In this document: piece by piece, positions 26,523-35,217 of the stretch
Layout: each line of letters begins with the position of its first letter
How positions within the stretch are numbered: position 1 is the stretch's first letter
Source: Candidatus Bacteroides merdigallinarum
Lineage (GTDB): Bacteria; Bacteroidota; Bacteroidia; Bacteroidales; Bacteroidaceae
DNA: 49,362 bases
Direction: 5' to 3'
Assembly: GCA_019116285.1 (NCBI GenBank)
Contig: DXBX01000010.1
Coordinates: 1 to 49,362 of the forward strand
The notes under the pieces: model-generated
Seen by the model: only the letters and a program-made list of their open reading frames with translations
Told to the model about the DNA's origin: nothing
Databases searched by the model: none
Position numbers and translations under genes: made by a program

Positions 26523-27686
26523 ATGTTACAATCCGAACTCAAGTTGCGGCGCGACAAGATACGCGCCCTGATGGCGGAACAAAAGATTGATGCCGCCCTT
26601 ATTACGTGCAATGTGAACCTGATTTATACGTTTGGTCGGGTGGTCAGCGGTTATCTGTATCTGCCCTTGGCCGGGCCGGCGCATCTGTTTGTTAAGCGGC
26701 CGAACAACCTTGAAGGTGAACATATCCATCCCATCCGCAAGCCTGAACAGTTGTCGGACCTGCTGAAGGAAATCGGGCTTCCTTTGCCGGCGCGCCTGAT
26801 GTTGGAAGGGGATGAATTGCCTTATAATGAATATGCCCGCCTGGCAGCCTGCTTTCCCGATGCGGAAGTCCTATCCTGTGGAACTACCCTTGTTCGTCGG
26901 GCACGTAGTGTGAAGACCGAGATGGAGCTGGGGTTATTCCGCCGTTCGGCTGCGGCCCATGCGCGAGCGTACGAACGGATCCCTTCCGTGTACGTGGAGG
27001 GTATGACCGACCGGGCCCTTTCTATCGAAATTGAGCGCCTGATGCGTCTGGAAGGATGCTTGGGTATCTTCCGCGTCTTTGGGCGGAGTATGGAAATCTT
27101 CATGGGAAGCGTGCTGACGGGCGACAATGCAGCGGCTCCCAGCCCGTATGACTTTGCCTTGGGAGGTGAAGGAGTGGATCCTTCGTTGCCCGGAGGCGCC
27201 AATGGTACGTTGTTGAAGCCCGGACAGAGCGTCATGGTGGATCTGGGTGGAAATTTCTTTGGTTATATGTGTGACATGAGTCGGGTCTATTCGGTAGGGC
27301 GTTTGCCCCAACGGGCGTATGATGCTCATCAGGTCTGCTTGGAGGTGCAGGAAAAAGTATCTTCTCTAGCCAAGCCCGGTGTGACCGGTGAGGAATTGTA
27401 TCAGGCAGCCTTGGAAGTGGTGACCCGTGCCGGATGGGCAGAGCATTTCATGGGTATTGGCCAGCAGGCCAAGTTCATCGGTCACGGCATAGGCTTGGAA
27501 ATCAACGAGGCACCGGTGATTGCTCCCCGCATGAAACAAGAATTGGAGCCGGGTATGGTCTTTGCCTTGGAGCCGAAGATCGTGTTGCCCGAGGTAGGAC
27601 CGGTAGGTATCGAGAATTCGTGGGCCGTGACTGCCGACGGACTGGAGAAACTGACGCAGGCACCGGAAGAAATCATCAAGCTTTAA
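26523..27686 (+). CDS. M24-family metallopeptidase (Xaa-Pro aminopeptidase-like)
   Basis: The start is ATG 26523 (MLQSELKLRRDKIRALMAEQKIDAALI); the ATG at 26478 falls in the repeat spacer. The 387-residue protein has a creatinase N-terminal domain (about 1-130) and a pita-bread M24 domain. Presumed metal ligands are the Asp residues of VDLGGNFFGYMCDMSRVY near residue 240, His in FIGHGIGLEINE near 320 and Glu in LEPGMVFALEPKIVLPE near 345 and VGIENSW near 365. It likely trims N-terminal X-Pro from peptides in the cytoplasm, but creatinase-like substrates cannot be excluded. Its stop overlaps that of the convergent DUF3843 gene. Confidence 0.85.
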   Translation: MLQSELKLRRDKIRALMAEQKIDAALITCNVNLIYTFGRVVSGYLYLPLAGPAHLFVKRPNNLEGEHIHPIRKPEQLSDLLKEIGLPLPARLMLEGDELPYNEYARLAACFPDAEVLSCGTTLVRRARSVKTEMELGLFRRSAAAHARAYERIPSVYVEGMTDRALSIEIERLMRLEGCLGIFRVFGRSMEIFMGSVLTGDNAAAPSPYDFALGGEGVDPSLPGGANGTLLKPGQSVMVDLGGNFFGYMCDMSRVYSVGRLPQRAYDAHQVCLEVQEKVSSLAKPGVTGEELYQAALEVVTRAGWAEHFMGIGQQAKFIGHGIGLEINEAPVIAPRMKQELEPGMVFALEPKIVLPEVGPVGIENSWAVTADGLEKLTQAPEEIIKL

Positions 27687-28666
27687 TCGCCTTCGTAGTA
27701 TTCGCCCAGGTAGTAGCGCGCCACGAAATCCCAATTCTCCTGCAAGAGACGCTTTCCGTGGTGGAAGGGGAAGCGGGCGTCGGTCAGGTAGCCGGCCTGC
27801 ATGCCGAATCGCAAGAGATCGAACGGGCAGAGGCCGGGTTGACAGAAGAGGCGGTAACCCTCGGCCGTGGCACGGGATTCGTCATACATTGGATTGTGAT
27901 TGTCGCGGAAACAGGCAGCCACGTTATGAGCCAGCAGGATGCCCTTGGTATTGGCGAAGAGGACAAACTCTTTATCTTTTGCCAAGTCGGGCAAAATGTT
28001 CTGCCCTTCCCATCCCAATGTTTGGGCAAAGAAACGGATAAGTTCGCCGTAGTCGGCAAAGTAGAGTAGCGGATGCCCGCCCGAATGTTCCAAGCATCGG
28101 CGGGCATTCTCGTTCATGCCGGGTGAGGGGAGAATGTCGGGCGGTGGCGTGGGGAGGGTTTGTAATTCCTTCGTGCCTTTCATCCAAGGATGGGAGGGTG
28201 TCTCGTTGACGGGAGCCTCCTCGAAGGCCACGTCCATCAGGTCGTAGGCCATGCCGCACAAGGCTTCCAGGCGTTCGTCTTCGGGGTTGCATAGGATGAA
28301 GTCTTCCGGACGTTTCGAGGCAGGGCGGGCCAGACAAGTCCACAATACCAAGGCCACGTCTTCCGGATTGATTTCATCGTCCACGTAACTTTCTTCCGGC
28401 GTGTAGAAGGGGAGGAGTCGGGCGTATCGTTCGCGGTAGAGTTTCGTGAAATGCGTCCAGCCGCCGCTTTGGGCGATGGCGTCCTGGAAATATAGGACCA
28501 AGGACAGGACGGCTTGTTCCTGTACGTCGTTGCCGCAACTCTTGAAGAGGGAGGACTGTCGGACAGCCGGCCACAAGTTGGCGGCAAAGTCCTGATACCA
28601 TTTGTCGCCCGGCAATGCCTGGCGGCGTCCGTTGGCTTTCAGCCATGTATGGAGAGGAATGTTCAT
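27683..28666 (-). CDS. DUF3843-family protein of unknown function
   Basis: The 327-residue soluble protein begins [27 protein letters not shown] and has no signal peptide, membrane span or catalytic motif that I recognise. It seems to be the Bacteroidales family DUF3843. Acidic, aromatic-rich segments dominate, such as [25 protein letters not shown] at the C-terminus. Its start overlaps the ruvA stop by 4 bases, so it is probably coupled to a Holliday-junction gene. That hints at, but does not show, a link to DNA metabolism. Its 3' end overlaps the convergent peptidase gene by 4 bases. Confidence 0.7.
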   Translation of the reverse strand: MNIPLHTWLKANGRRQALPGDKWYQDFAANLWPAVRQSSLFKSCGNDVQEQAVLSLVLYFQDAIAQSGGWTHFTKLYRERYARLLPFYTPEESYVDDEINPEDVALVLWTCLARPASKRPEDFILCNPEDERLEALCGMAYDLMDVAFEEAPVNETPSHPWMKGTKELQTLPTPPPDILPSPGMNENARRCLEHSGGHPLLYFADYGELIRFFAQTLGWEGQNILPDLAKDKEFVLFANTKGILLAHNVAACFRDNHNPMYDESRATAEGYRLFCQPGLCPFDLLRFGMQAGYLTDARFPFHHGKRLLQENWDFVARYYLGEYYEGD

Positions 28667-29265
28667 AATCGTTTCAATGCCAGTTTGATGACTTGCTCCA
28701 CGGGAGCGTTGGGTTCTTCTTTCAGGATGCCTATCACGACCTTCTGCGAGGGAGCTTGCGCGAAGCCCAGCATAGTGAGGGCGGCCACGGCCTCGTCCAT
28801 CACTTCGTTGTTGGCGGGTAGGGAGGAAACGCCTCCGGCGCCGGCTGCCGCGGTTGCCACGGCACCGGTCTTGATCTTGTCTTTCAGGTCTACGATGATG
28901 CGTTGCGCCGTTTTCAGGCCGATGCCTTTCACGCTTTTCAGCAGGTTGGCGTTCTCGTTGCTGATGACGTTGATGAGTTCATTGGGTGAGAGGGCCGAGA
29001 GAATCATGCGCGCCGTGTTGCCTCCGATGCCGGACACGGAGATGAGCAGCAGGAACAATTCCCGCTCCTGGCGGTCGGCAAAGCCGAAGAGCACGTGTGC
29101 GTCTTCGCGGATGGCTTCATAGATGTAGAGCTTGCATGCTTTCTTTCCCTGGATGGCGGAGTAGGTGTTGAGGGAGATGCTGGCGGCATATCCCACGCCG
29201 TGGCAATCAATGATGGCAGTGGCCGGAGTCAGTTCGGCTATTTCGCCTTGGATGTATTCAATCAT
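28663..29265 (-). CDS. ruvA: Holliday junction branch migration protein RuvA
   Basis: The 200-residue protein binds four-way junctions and loads the RuvB helicase. Domain I is the OB fold starting [32 protein letters not shown]. Domain II has two helix-hairpin-helix motifs ([18 protein letters not shown] near residue 75 and [20 protein letters not shown] near 110). The C-terminal domain III (about 150-200), which contacts RuvB, is intact. Size is normal. ruvC and ruvB are not adjacent. It is upstream of, and overlaps, the DUF3843 gene. Confidence 0.93.
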   Translation of the reverse strand: MIEYIQGEIAELTPATAIIDCHGVGYAASISLNTYSAIQGKKACKLYIYEAIREDAHVLFGFADRQERELFLLLISVSGIGGNTARMILSALSPNELINVISNENANLLKSVKGIGLKTAQRIIVDLKDKIKTGAVATAAAGAGGVSSLPANNEVMDEAVAALTMLGFAQAPSQKVVIGILKEEPNAPVEQVIKLALKRL

Positions 29266-29384
29266 AAGCAGGAAGAATTATTCCGCGAAGTTAATCAATC
29301 TTTCTGAAACGACCTAATATATAAAAAAGAAAAAACGGAGTAAACTTTTGGCTTGTCTTTGGGTAGAATATGAATAGGAATGCT

Positions 29385-29392
29385 TACTTTTG
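29385..29392 (+). promoter_or_regulatory. -7 promoter element for ddh
   Basis: TACTTTTG matches TAnnTTTG. It is 42 bases before the ATG at 29435 and 18 bases before the alternative ATG at 29411. A TTTG at 29358-29361 is 23 bases upstream, slightly long for a -33 box. Confidence 0.55.
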
Positions 29393-29434
29393 CGCCCGAA
29401 TTAAAGAAATATGCTAACTAAAAACGGAGAAAGT

Positions 29435-30334
29435 ATGAAAAAAGTAAGAGCAGCCATCGTTGGCTATGGCAATATCGGGCATTATGTGCTCCAGGCCCTG
29501 CAAGCAGCTCCGGACTTCGAGATTGCCGGCGTGGTACGCCGTGCTGGTGCCGAGAATCGTCCTGCCGAACTGAGTGAGTATCCCGTAGTGAAGCACATCA
29601 GTGAACTGAGCGACGTGGATGTGGCCATCCTTTGCACGCCGACCCGCAAGGTGGAAGCCTATGCCAAGGAAATCCTGGCCATGGGCATCCATACCGTAGA
29701 CAGTTTTGACATTCATACCGACGTGCCCGCCCTGCGCCACACGCTGAACGAAGTGGCCAAGGCGCACAATACGGTGTCCATCATTTCCGCCGGTTGGGAT
29801 CCGGGCAGCGACTCGGTAGTGCGCACCTTGTTGGAAGCCATCGCACCGAAGGGCATCACTTACACTAACTTCGGACCGGGCATGAGCATGGGCCACACCG
29901 TGGCCGTGAAGGCCGTGGAAGGCGTGAAGGCAGCCTTGTCCATGACGATTCCCGTGGGCACGGGCATACATCGCCGCATGGTTTACATCGAGCTGGAGGA
30001 AGGCTATGAGTTTGACAAGGTGGCCGCCGCCATCAAGGCAGACCCCTACTTCGTACACGACGAGACGCACGTGATGCAGGTGCCCAGCGTGGATGCCTTG
30101 TTGGACATGGGCCATGGCGTCAACCTGACGCGCAAGGGCGTGTCCGGCAAGACGCAGAACCAGTTGTTCGAGTTCAACATGCGCATCAACAACCCCGCCC
30201 TGACGGCCCAGGTGTTGGTTTGCGTGGCCCGTGCCGCCATGCGTCAGCAGCCCGGATGCTACACGATGATCGAGGTGCCTGTCATCGACCTCCTGCCGGG
30301 CGACCGCGACGAGTGGATCGGCCACTTGGTGTGA
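29435..30334 (+). CDS. ddh: meso-Diaminopimelate D-dehydrogenase
   Basis: ATG 29435 ([22 protein letters not shown]) is preferred; ATG 29411 adds eight residues. The 299-residue NADP enzyme makes meso-DAP in one step from tetrahydrodipicolinate, giving lysine and a peptidoglycan precursor. The Rossmann motif GYGNIG is at residues 9-14. [18 protein letters not shown] near 118 and [14 protein letters not shown] near 145 are substrate-binding signatures of the family. It stands alone between divergent ruvA and convergent genes, with its own promoter and terminator. Confidence 0.92.
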   Translation: MKKVRAAIVGYGNIGHYVLQALQAAPDFEIAGVVRRAGAENRPAELSEYPVVKHISELSDVDVAILCTPTRKVEAYAKEILAMGIHTVDSFDIHTDVPALRHTLNEVAKAHNTVSIISAGWDPGSDSVVRTLLEAIAPKGITYTNFGPGMSMGHTVAVKAVEGVKAALSMTIPVGTGIHRRMVYIELEEGYEFDKVAAAIKADPYFVHDETHVMQVPSVDALLDMGHGVNLTRKGVSGKTQNQLFEFNMRINNPALTAQVLVCVARAAMRQQPGCYTMIEVPVIDLLPGDRDEWIGHLV

Positions 30335-30348
30335 TGCAATGAAGAATT

Positions 30349-30415
30349 AAGAATGAAGAATTTCCGTGGGGACTCTGTCTGTCACCGTCACGCGAAATTC
30401 TTCATTCTTTTTTTA
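30349..30415. terminator. Bidirectional terminator between ddh and the PepSY-like gene
   Basis: A perfect 16-bp stem pairs AAGAATGAAGAATTTC (30349-30364) with GAAATTCTTCATTCTT (30394-30409), then T residues to 30415. The stem is made of the same ATTCTTCATTCTT motif that recurs in other spacers of the window, and TCAATTC repeats follow to 30440. Confidence 0.75.
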
Positions 30416-30441
30416 ATTCTCAATTCTCAATTCTCAATTGT

Positions 30442-30882
30442 TTAGTCGTCGATGTCGATGACGCGCATCTGCTTGTCGAAGGTGATTTCCCAACGGTTGG
30501 AGAGGTTGACTTCATAGCCGCCTCTGTCGTCGCGCTCGATTTGCAGGATCTTTGCGTCGGGATAAGTCGTCTTCACATACTCGGCGATGGGGGCGGGGAC
30601 AATCTGTGCGGGTACTCCCGTCTGGCGGCAACGCACTTCCGTCCATTCGCCCGACTTGTTGAATTCCACTCTGTCGCCATTGTTGAACACCACGTCATAA
30701 CTCTTGCTGAACAACTCCGTGTCTTGCGTGGCCAGGGCCACCTTGACATTCTTGAAATACGTGTTGAGGAACATCTGCGCCTTGGCGGGCAATTGATTTA
30801 CCTGTACGGGCTTGTCGTTGTCTGCCATTACCATCGTGCTCACTGCGAACATTGCTACTACTGCCAAAACTAACTTTTTCAT
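30442..30882 (-). CDS. Periplasmic PepSY-like (DUF2874) protein
   Basis: The 146-residue protein has a signal peptide (MKKLVLAVVAMFAVSTMVMA), then two copies of a beta-lactamase-inhibitor-like PepSY fold. The first carries VQVNQLPAKAQMFLNTYFKN and the second IVPAPIAEYVKTTYPDAKILQIERD. It ends ITFDKQMRVIDIDD. Such small exported proteins are numerous in Bacteroides and have no settled function. A -7 element lies at 30937-30944 on the minus strand, 55 bases before the ATG. Confidence 0.8.
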   Translation of the reverse strand: MKKLVLAVVAMFAVSTMVMADNDKPVQVNQLPAKAQMFLNTYFKNVKVALATQDTELFSKSYDVVFNNGDRVEFNKSGEWTEVRCRQTGVPAQIVPAPIAEYVKTTYPDAKILQIERDDRGGYEVNLSNRWEITFDKQMRVIDIDD

Positions 30883-30936
30883 AATACTTGGGTTTTAAGA
30901 GTGAATAAATAATTTAGTTGTTTCCTTTTTGTATTG

Positions 30937-30944
30937 CAAAGGTA
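30937..30944 (-). promoter_or_regulatory. -7 element for the PepSY-like gene
   Basis: Minus-strand TACCTTTG (CAAAGGTA on the plus strand) fits TAnnTTTG. The gene starts 54 bases downstream. Confidence 0.6.
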
Positions 30945-31012
30945 GGCAGCGAATTTGGAAAGAAACTGGAAGAATAGGCTTTCTCGTGATATTTTTGCAG
31001 ATAAATTTCCAT

Positions 31013-32431
31013 TTACTGTTTTATCTTCATCCAATTACCCTTTTCCAACCGGATCAGGAAGATGATACCCCGGAAGCACAGCTCGATGCACATGGCCAGC
31101 CAGACACCGTTCAAGCCCATGGACGGAGCCAGGGCAGCAGCCAACGTCAGTCGGACGGCCCAAATGCTGAAGAAGTTCATCAGGCAGGGCACCAGTGTGT
31201 TGCCGGCACCGACAAATACGCCGTAGGCCACAATGGCGGCGGCAAACATCGGTTCGGCGAAGGCCTCGATGCGGAGGGCCTCCACACCCAGACGTTGCAC
31301 CTCAAGGTCGGGTGTCATGGAGCTCATGATGAGCGGAGCGCCTGCATAGAGCACGACGCCCATGACGGCCATCACGGCAATGCCCATGCCTACGGTGATG
31401 CGGGCGAAGCGGCGCGTCAGGTCCTTGCGACCCGCGCCCAGGCTTTGGCCGACCAGCGTAGTGGCGGCATCGGCAATGCCATAGCCCGGCATGTAGCACA
31501 GGCTCTCGGCGGTGATGCCGAAAGAGTTCGCGGCAATGGCAAACACGCCCAAGGGAGCCACAATGACGGTGGTCATGATTTGTGCACCGCAGATGACCAC
31601 ATGCTCCACGCCCATAGGCAGGCCGATGTGCAGAGCTTTGCGCAGGGTGGCGGCCGCAGGCAGGAAGTTCCCCCGTTCGCCGACGATGCGCAGATCGTTG
31701 GAGCGGGTGACCAGGTACCACATCATCAGGCCGGCCACCACCAGTTCGGCCAGTGCCGTGCCCAGGGCCGCGCCGGTCACGCCCAGTCCTGCGCCGGGCA
31801 TATGGAAGGATAGTCCGAACCATTCCACCGAGCGGGTGGGGAAGATGAGGAAGAAGTTGAATATCACATCCAGCACACACATCAGTACATTCAGCATGCC
31901 GGGCACATGCATGTTGCCGCTACACCGCAGCATACTGCCTGCCAGGAAGTTCAGCTGAAGCAAGGGGAGCGAGAGCGCAAAGATGAGGAAGTAGGCCGAT
32001 GCCCCTGCGTTGATCTCGTTCGTGCCGCCCAGCCATACAGGCAGGTGCGGGCTGATGAGGGCACCCACTCCGGCCAGGGCCAGGCTGAAGACAGCCACGG
32101 ACAGGATGGCTTGCCGCAGCACGGCGCGTGCCTCGCTGAGGCGTGCGGCGCCTACATGATGGGCTACCTGCACGGAGAACCCCGTGGCTGCCGCGCTGCA
32201 AGTGCCCCAAAAGAGCCATGTCGTGGTGGACACCAGGCCGATGGAGGCAGCCGCGTCAGCTCCCAATCGTCCCACCATGGATGCATCAATGTATTGCATG
32301 GCAATGGCCGATATCTGGGCTACGATACTTGGGATACTGAGCTCTACGGTCAGGCGCAGTTGTTGCCGCAGGGTCATAGGCTGACCGTTGCGGATGAGTA
32401 GCAGGAGGCTGTCTTTATTCTCGTTTTTCAT
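31013..32431 (-). CDS. MATE-family multidrug/Na+ efflux transporter
   Basis: The 472-residue polytopic inner-membrane protein has about 12 hydrophobic spans arranged as two MATE halves. It contains VELSIPSIVAQISAIAMQYIDASMVGRLGA near residue 28 and its internal repeat IGLPMGVEHVVICGAQIMTTVIVAPLG near 255. It exports cationic compounds using an ion gradient; substrates are unknown. A Met at residue 19 (32377) is a possible alternative start, because the -7 element at 32439-32446 would leave almost no leader for the first ATG. Confidence 0.88.
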   Translation of the reverse strand: MKNENKDSLLLLIRNGQPMTLRQQLRLTVELSIPSIVAQISAIAMQYIDASMVGRLGADAAASIGLVSTTTWLFWGTCSAAATGFSVQVAHHVGAARLSEARAVLRQAILSVAVFSLALAGVGALISPHLPVWLGGTNEINAGASAYFLIFALSLPLLQLNFLAGSMLRCSGNMHVPGMLNVLMCVLDVIFNFFLIFPTRSVEWFGLSFHMPGAGLGVTGAALGTALAELVVAGLMMWYLVTRSNDLRIVGERGNFLPAAATLRKALHIGLPMGVEHVVICGAQIMTTVIVAPLGVFAIAANSFGITAESLCYMPGYGIADAATTLVGQSLGAGRKDLTRRFARITVGMGIAVMAVMGVVLYAGAPLIMSSMTPDLEVQRLGVEALRIEAFAEPMFAAAIVAYGVFVGAGNTLVPCLMNFFSIWAVRLTLAAALAPSMGLNGVWLAMCIELCFRGIIFLIRLEKGNWMKIKQ

Positions 32432-32438
32432 ACGCGGG

Positions 32439-32446
32439 CAAAGGTA
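32439..32446 (-). promoter_or_regulatory. -7 element for the MATE gene
   Basis: Minus-strand TACCTTTG lies only 7 bases before the first ATG. That implies a nearly leaderless transcript or translation from the ATG at residue 19. Confidence 0.55.
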
Positions 32447-32494
32447 TGGCTTTTTCTCCTTATTATATATACCCGAATTACGGATATAGATACC

Positions 32495-32582
32495 GATAGT
32501 ACTATCGTTGGCTGTCGATAGTACTACCGTTGGCTGTCGATAGTACTATCGTCGGGCGTTGAAAGTACTATCGTTGTTGCGT
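32495..32582. repeat. Tandem array B: four 22-bp palindromic units over the HAD gene 3' end
   Basis: Units start at 32495, 32517, 32539 and 32561. Unit 1 contains the perfect palindrome GATAGTACTATC, and the others differ by one or two bases in it. The second half of each unit is GTTGGCTGTC-like and decays in units 3-4. The array supplies the last about 19 codons and the stop of the minus-strand HAD gene, then runs on into the spacer before the MATE gene. Confidence 0.88.
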
Positions 32583-33297
32583 GCAGGAAATCTTCCCACG
32601 CCTCGCACAGCGCCTGCATGGACGGGAACAGCAGGTCGGCTCCCGCATCTATCAACACCTGCCCGTCCAGTGGACCGGTATTGACGGCGATGGTGAAGAT
32701 GCCTGCCGCATGTCCTGCCTGCACACCTATGGGAGCATTCTCTACCACGATAGCCTCGTGGGCTTGAACCCCACCCTTTTGCAGTCCCATCAGATAAGGC
32801 TCCGGGTCGGGCTTGCCATGCTTCACGTCAAAGGCTGTCACCATGCGTTCGGGGGTGAAGATGCCGGGATACTGGTGATTGAGGCGATCCAGCAAGGTGC
32901 GTTGTCCGGAGCCGGTCACCAGCACGGGGGAGAGTCCGTCTGCTTTTACCTTCTGCAGCAGTTCGGCGGCACCGGGCATGGCATGGGCTTCGGGATGGCG
33001 GGCGAAGACCTCGCATTTCTCCTCGTACATCTGTTGGATGAGTTCGGGCGGAGCGTCCTGTCCGTATTGGCGGCGGTAGGCGATGTTGATGGTGGCAGCC
33101 CCCGTTCGTCCCTCGTGCAGGAAGGCTTCCTGGCGGGTGAAGTGCAGGCCGTGGCGGTTCATCACTTCGGTCCATGAGTCTGCATGATAGGGCATGGAGT
33201 CGAACAAGACGCCGTCCATGTCGAAGAGGACGGCGCGCAGGCGGAGAGCCGGGCAGTCGTGGCTGCGCAGGTAGTTTTCAATGCTTTTCTCGAACAT
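32524..33297 (-). CDS. HAD-superfamily phosphatase/phosphomutase (beta-phosphoglucomutase-like)
   Basis: The 257-residue protein has HAD motif I FDMDGVLFDS (nucleophile Asp26, acid Asp28), a cap domain (about 40-105), motif II VLVTGSGQ near 125, motif III Lys in FDVKHGKPDPEPY near 160 and motif IV VVENAPIGVQAGHAAG near 185. It most likely works on a sugar phosphate. The last about 19 residues (TTIVLSTPDDSTIDSQR) are encoded by tandem array B and are unlikely to be part of the fold. The promoter is at 33323-33330. Confidence 0.85.
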   Translation of the reverse strand: MFEKSIENYLRSHDCPALRLRAVLFDMDGVLFDSMPYHADSWTEVMNRHGLHFTRQEAFLHEGRTGAATINIAYRRQYGQDAPPELIQQMYEEKCEVFARHPEAHAMPGAAELLQKVKADGLSPVLVTGSGQRTLLDRLNHQYPGIFTPERMVTAFDVKHGKPDPEPYLMGLQKGGVQAHEAIVVENAPIGVQAGHAAGIFTIAVNTGPLDGQVLIDAGADLLFPSMQALCEAWEDFLHATTIVLSTPDDSTIDSQR

Positions 33298-33322
33298 AGG
33301 GAATTCTTTCTAAAATCCGCTG

Positions 33323-33330
33323 CAAAAGTA
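33323..33330 (-). promoter_or_regulatory. -7 element for the HAD gene
   Basis: Minus-strand TACTTTTG fits TAnnTTTG, 26 bases before the ATG, in the divergent spacer with the YigZ-family gene. Confidence 0.6.
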
Positions 33331-33401
33331 GGAAAAAAGCCGTGAAATGAGAAATGTCCGATTACGGATTCCTTAAATTCGATTATTTGGCGGAATAATC
33401 G

Positions 33402-33409
33402 TACCTTTG
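33402..33409 (+). promoter_or_regulatory. -7 element for the YigZ-family gene
   Basis: TACCTTTG fits TAnnTTTG and ends only 7 bases before the ATG at 33417. With a start site some 4-7 bases downstream, the mRNA would be leaderless or nearly so. Confidence 0.6.
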
Positions 33410-33416
33410 TCCCGTT

Positions 33417-34019
33417 ATGATTGAAGACACTTACAAAACCATCGCCGCTCCCGCCGAGGGCCTCTACACCGAGAAGCGGAGCAAATTCATCGCCATCGCC
33501 CTGCCCGTGCGCACCGTGGACGAGGTGAAGGCGTGGCTGGACACGTACCAGAAGAAGTATTACGACGCCCGCCATGTCTGCTATGCCTACATGCTGGGCC
33601 CCGAGCGCAAGGACTTCCGCGCCAACGACAACGGCGAACCCAGCGGCACGGCGGGCAAACCCATCCTGGGACAAATCAACAGTAACGGACTGACGGACAT
33701 CCTCGTCATCGTGGTGCGCTACTTCGGCGGCATCAAGCTGGGGACGAGCGGGCTCATCGTGGCCTACCGTGCCGCCGCCGCCGAGGCCATCAGTGCCGCC
33801 ACGGTGGTGGAGAAGACGGTGGACGAGGAGGTGACCTTCCTCTTCGAGTACCCGATGATGAACGACGTCATGCGCATCGTCAAGGAGGAGGGGCCGGCCA
33901 TCGTCTCGCAGGGCTATGACACGGACTGCTCCATGACCCTGCGCATCCGCCGCTCGCTGATGCCCCGCCTGCGCCAGCGGCTGGAGAAGGTGGAGACCCT
34001 GCGCCTGGCGGAGGACTGA
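33417..34019 (+). CDS. YigZ/IMPACT-family protein
   Basis: The 200-residue protein has the UPF0029 (Impact N) domain with KRSKFIAIALPV near residue 20, ARHVCYAYMLG near 51, NDNGEPSGTAGKPILGQI near 69 and VVRYFGGIKLGTSGLIVAYR near 98. The C-terminal about 65 residues form the ferredoxin-like DUF1949 domain. Members bind nucleic acids or ribosomes and are linked to translation control in eukaryotes; the bacterial role is unclear. The N-terminus fits the family, which supports the start next to the promoter. Confidence 0.88.
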   Translation: MIEDTYKTIAAPAEGLYTEKRSKFIAIALPVRTVDEVKAWLDTYQKKYYDARHVCYAYMLGPERKDFRANDNGEPSGTAGKPILGQINSNGLTDILVIVVRYFGGIKLGTSGLIVAYRAAAAEAISAATVVEKTVDEEVTFLFEYPMMNDVMRIVKEEGPAIVSQGYDTDCSMTLRIRRSLMPRLRQRLEKVETLRLAED

Positions 34020-34020
34020 G

Positions 34021-34071
34021 CATTCATCATTCACCATTCATCATTTTTCATTATTCATTTATCATTATCAT
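34021..34071. repeat. AT-rich ATTCATCATT repeats in a short spacer
   Basis: The 53-base spacer between the YigZ-family and HpaII-like genes is almost wholly made of degenerate CATTCATCATT/ATTCAT units, ending just before the ATG. It resembles the ATTCTTCATTCTT spacers elsewhere in the window. No ribosome-binding site stands out. Confidence 0.55.
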
Positions 34072-34072
34072 C

Positions 34073-35194
34073 ATGGCTTTTCAAGCAACCAAACGAGAGT
34101 TAGGAGAACTGTACGCCTTCTTCCGCCTGCTGGGGGAGGGCAAGGTGGCTTCCGGCACGCCGGATGCCGGGGGCGAAGGCGGCCAATACCGTACCATAGC
34201 CCTGATAGAGAGGGAGGAACACGACGGGACGCGCCGTTACTGCCCGGAGCGTGACGAGGTGCGCATCCAGTCGGGCACCCTCGACAGGAAGGGAGTCTTC
34301 ACGCCGGCAGCGGGCGGGAGCGTGCGCTTCCCCCGTGCCGACTTCGCCGAGGCGGCAGACCTGTTGCTCGACCTGTTGCGACAGCCCGGCGAGGAGGTGG
34401 AGGTGCCCGATGCCTTGGTGGGCTTCCTGGATGCCGTGCACATCTATGACCTGGAAGCCAAGACGGACGACCGTACCGACTTGCGCGTGGCCTTCTGGTC
34501 GGCCGAGGCGCCGCTGACGGGCTTTGTGGTCCGTTGCCGGCTGGCCCCGATGAATCCCCTGCTGGACGGCGGTCGCACGGCCAACCTGAAGCTGGAGCAG
34601 ACGGGCGTGAAGTTTGCCTCGCCCACGGTGAGCAAGATCAATGCCCTGCCCGAAGGCCCTGCCGAGGTGGCCGAGCGTATGCGGATGATAGAGCGTCTGG
34701 GCGGTGTGCTGAAGTATGCCGACGTGGCCGACCGCGTCTTCCGCGCCAACCTTCAGATGATAGACCTCCACTTCCCCCGGATGCTGGCGGAGATGGTGCG
34801 CCTGATGCACCTGGAGGACATCACCCGCACCTCCGAGCTGACGGAGCGCATCTGCGAGGTGAATCCGCTGAAGATCAAGGACGAACTGATACGCAAGCAC
34901 GGCTTCTATGTCTACAAGATGAAACAGTTCCTCCTGGCCTTGGCCCTCGGGATGCGTCCGGCCAAGATATACAACGGCGCGTCCTCGGCCATCGGCGGGA
35001 TGCTGCTGGTCAACGGACAGGGGCAGGTGCTCTGTTACGACCGTTCGGACTCCGACACCTTTGCCGAGTTCCTCTATCGCAACAGCCGCTTCGAGAAGGG
35101 ATCATTGGAGAAAGACAAGTATGGCTTCCTGGAGCGTGAGAACGGTGCGTACTACCTGAAGCTGAACGCCAAGATCGGGCTGGTGAAGAGATAA
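34073..35194 (+). CDS. HpaII-family restriction endonuclease homologue, without a methyltransferase
   Basis: The 373-residue protein resembles RE_HpaII (CCGG-cutting type II endonuclease). It starts FQATKRELGELYAFFRLLGEG, with IEREEHDGTRRY near residue 45, the middle LTGFVVRCRLAPMNPLLDGG near 148 and the C-terminal QFLLALALGMRPAKIYNG and IGGMLLVNGQGQVLCYDRSD. As I recall, HpaII reads GFSIKS where this has GFVVRC, so the presumed active-site Lys seems replaced by Arg154. No DNA methyltransferase gene is in the window. It may be inactive as a nuclease or have a new role. It lies between housekeeping genes, not in a defence island. Confidence 0.7.
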   Translation: MAFQATKRELGELYAFFRLLGEGKVASGTPDAGGEGGQYRTIALIEREEHDGTRRYCPERDEVRIQSGTLDRKGVFTPAAGGSVRFPRADFAEAADLLLDLLRQPGEEVEVPDALVGFLDAVHIYDLEAKTDDRTDLRVAFWSAEAPLTGFVVRCRLAPMNPLLDGGRTANLKLEQTGVKFASPTVSKINALPEGPAEVAERMRMIERLGGVLKYADVADRVFRANLQMIDLHFPRMLAEMVRLMHLEDITRTSELTERICEVNPLKIKDELIRKHGFYVYKMKQFLLALALGMRPAKIYNGASSAIGGMLLVNGQGQVLCYDRSDSDTFAEFLYRNSRFEKGSLEKDKYGFLERENGAYYLKLNAKIGLVKR

Positions 35195-35217
35195 CTAATC
35201 ATTTATATACAGAAGCG

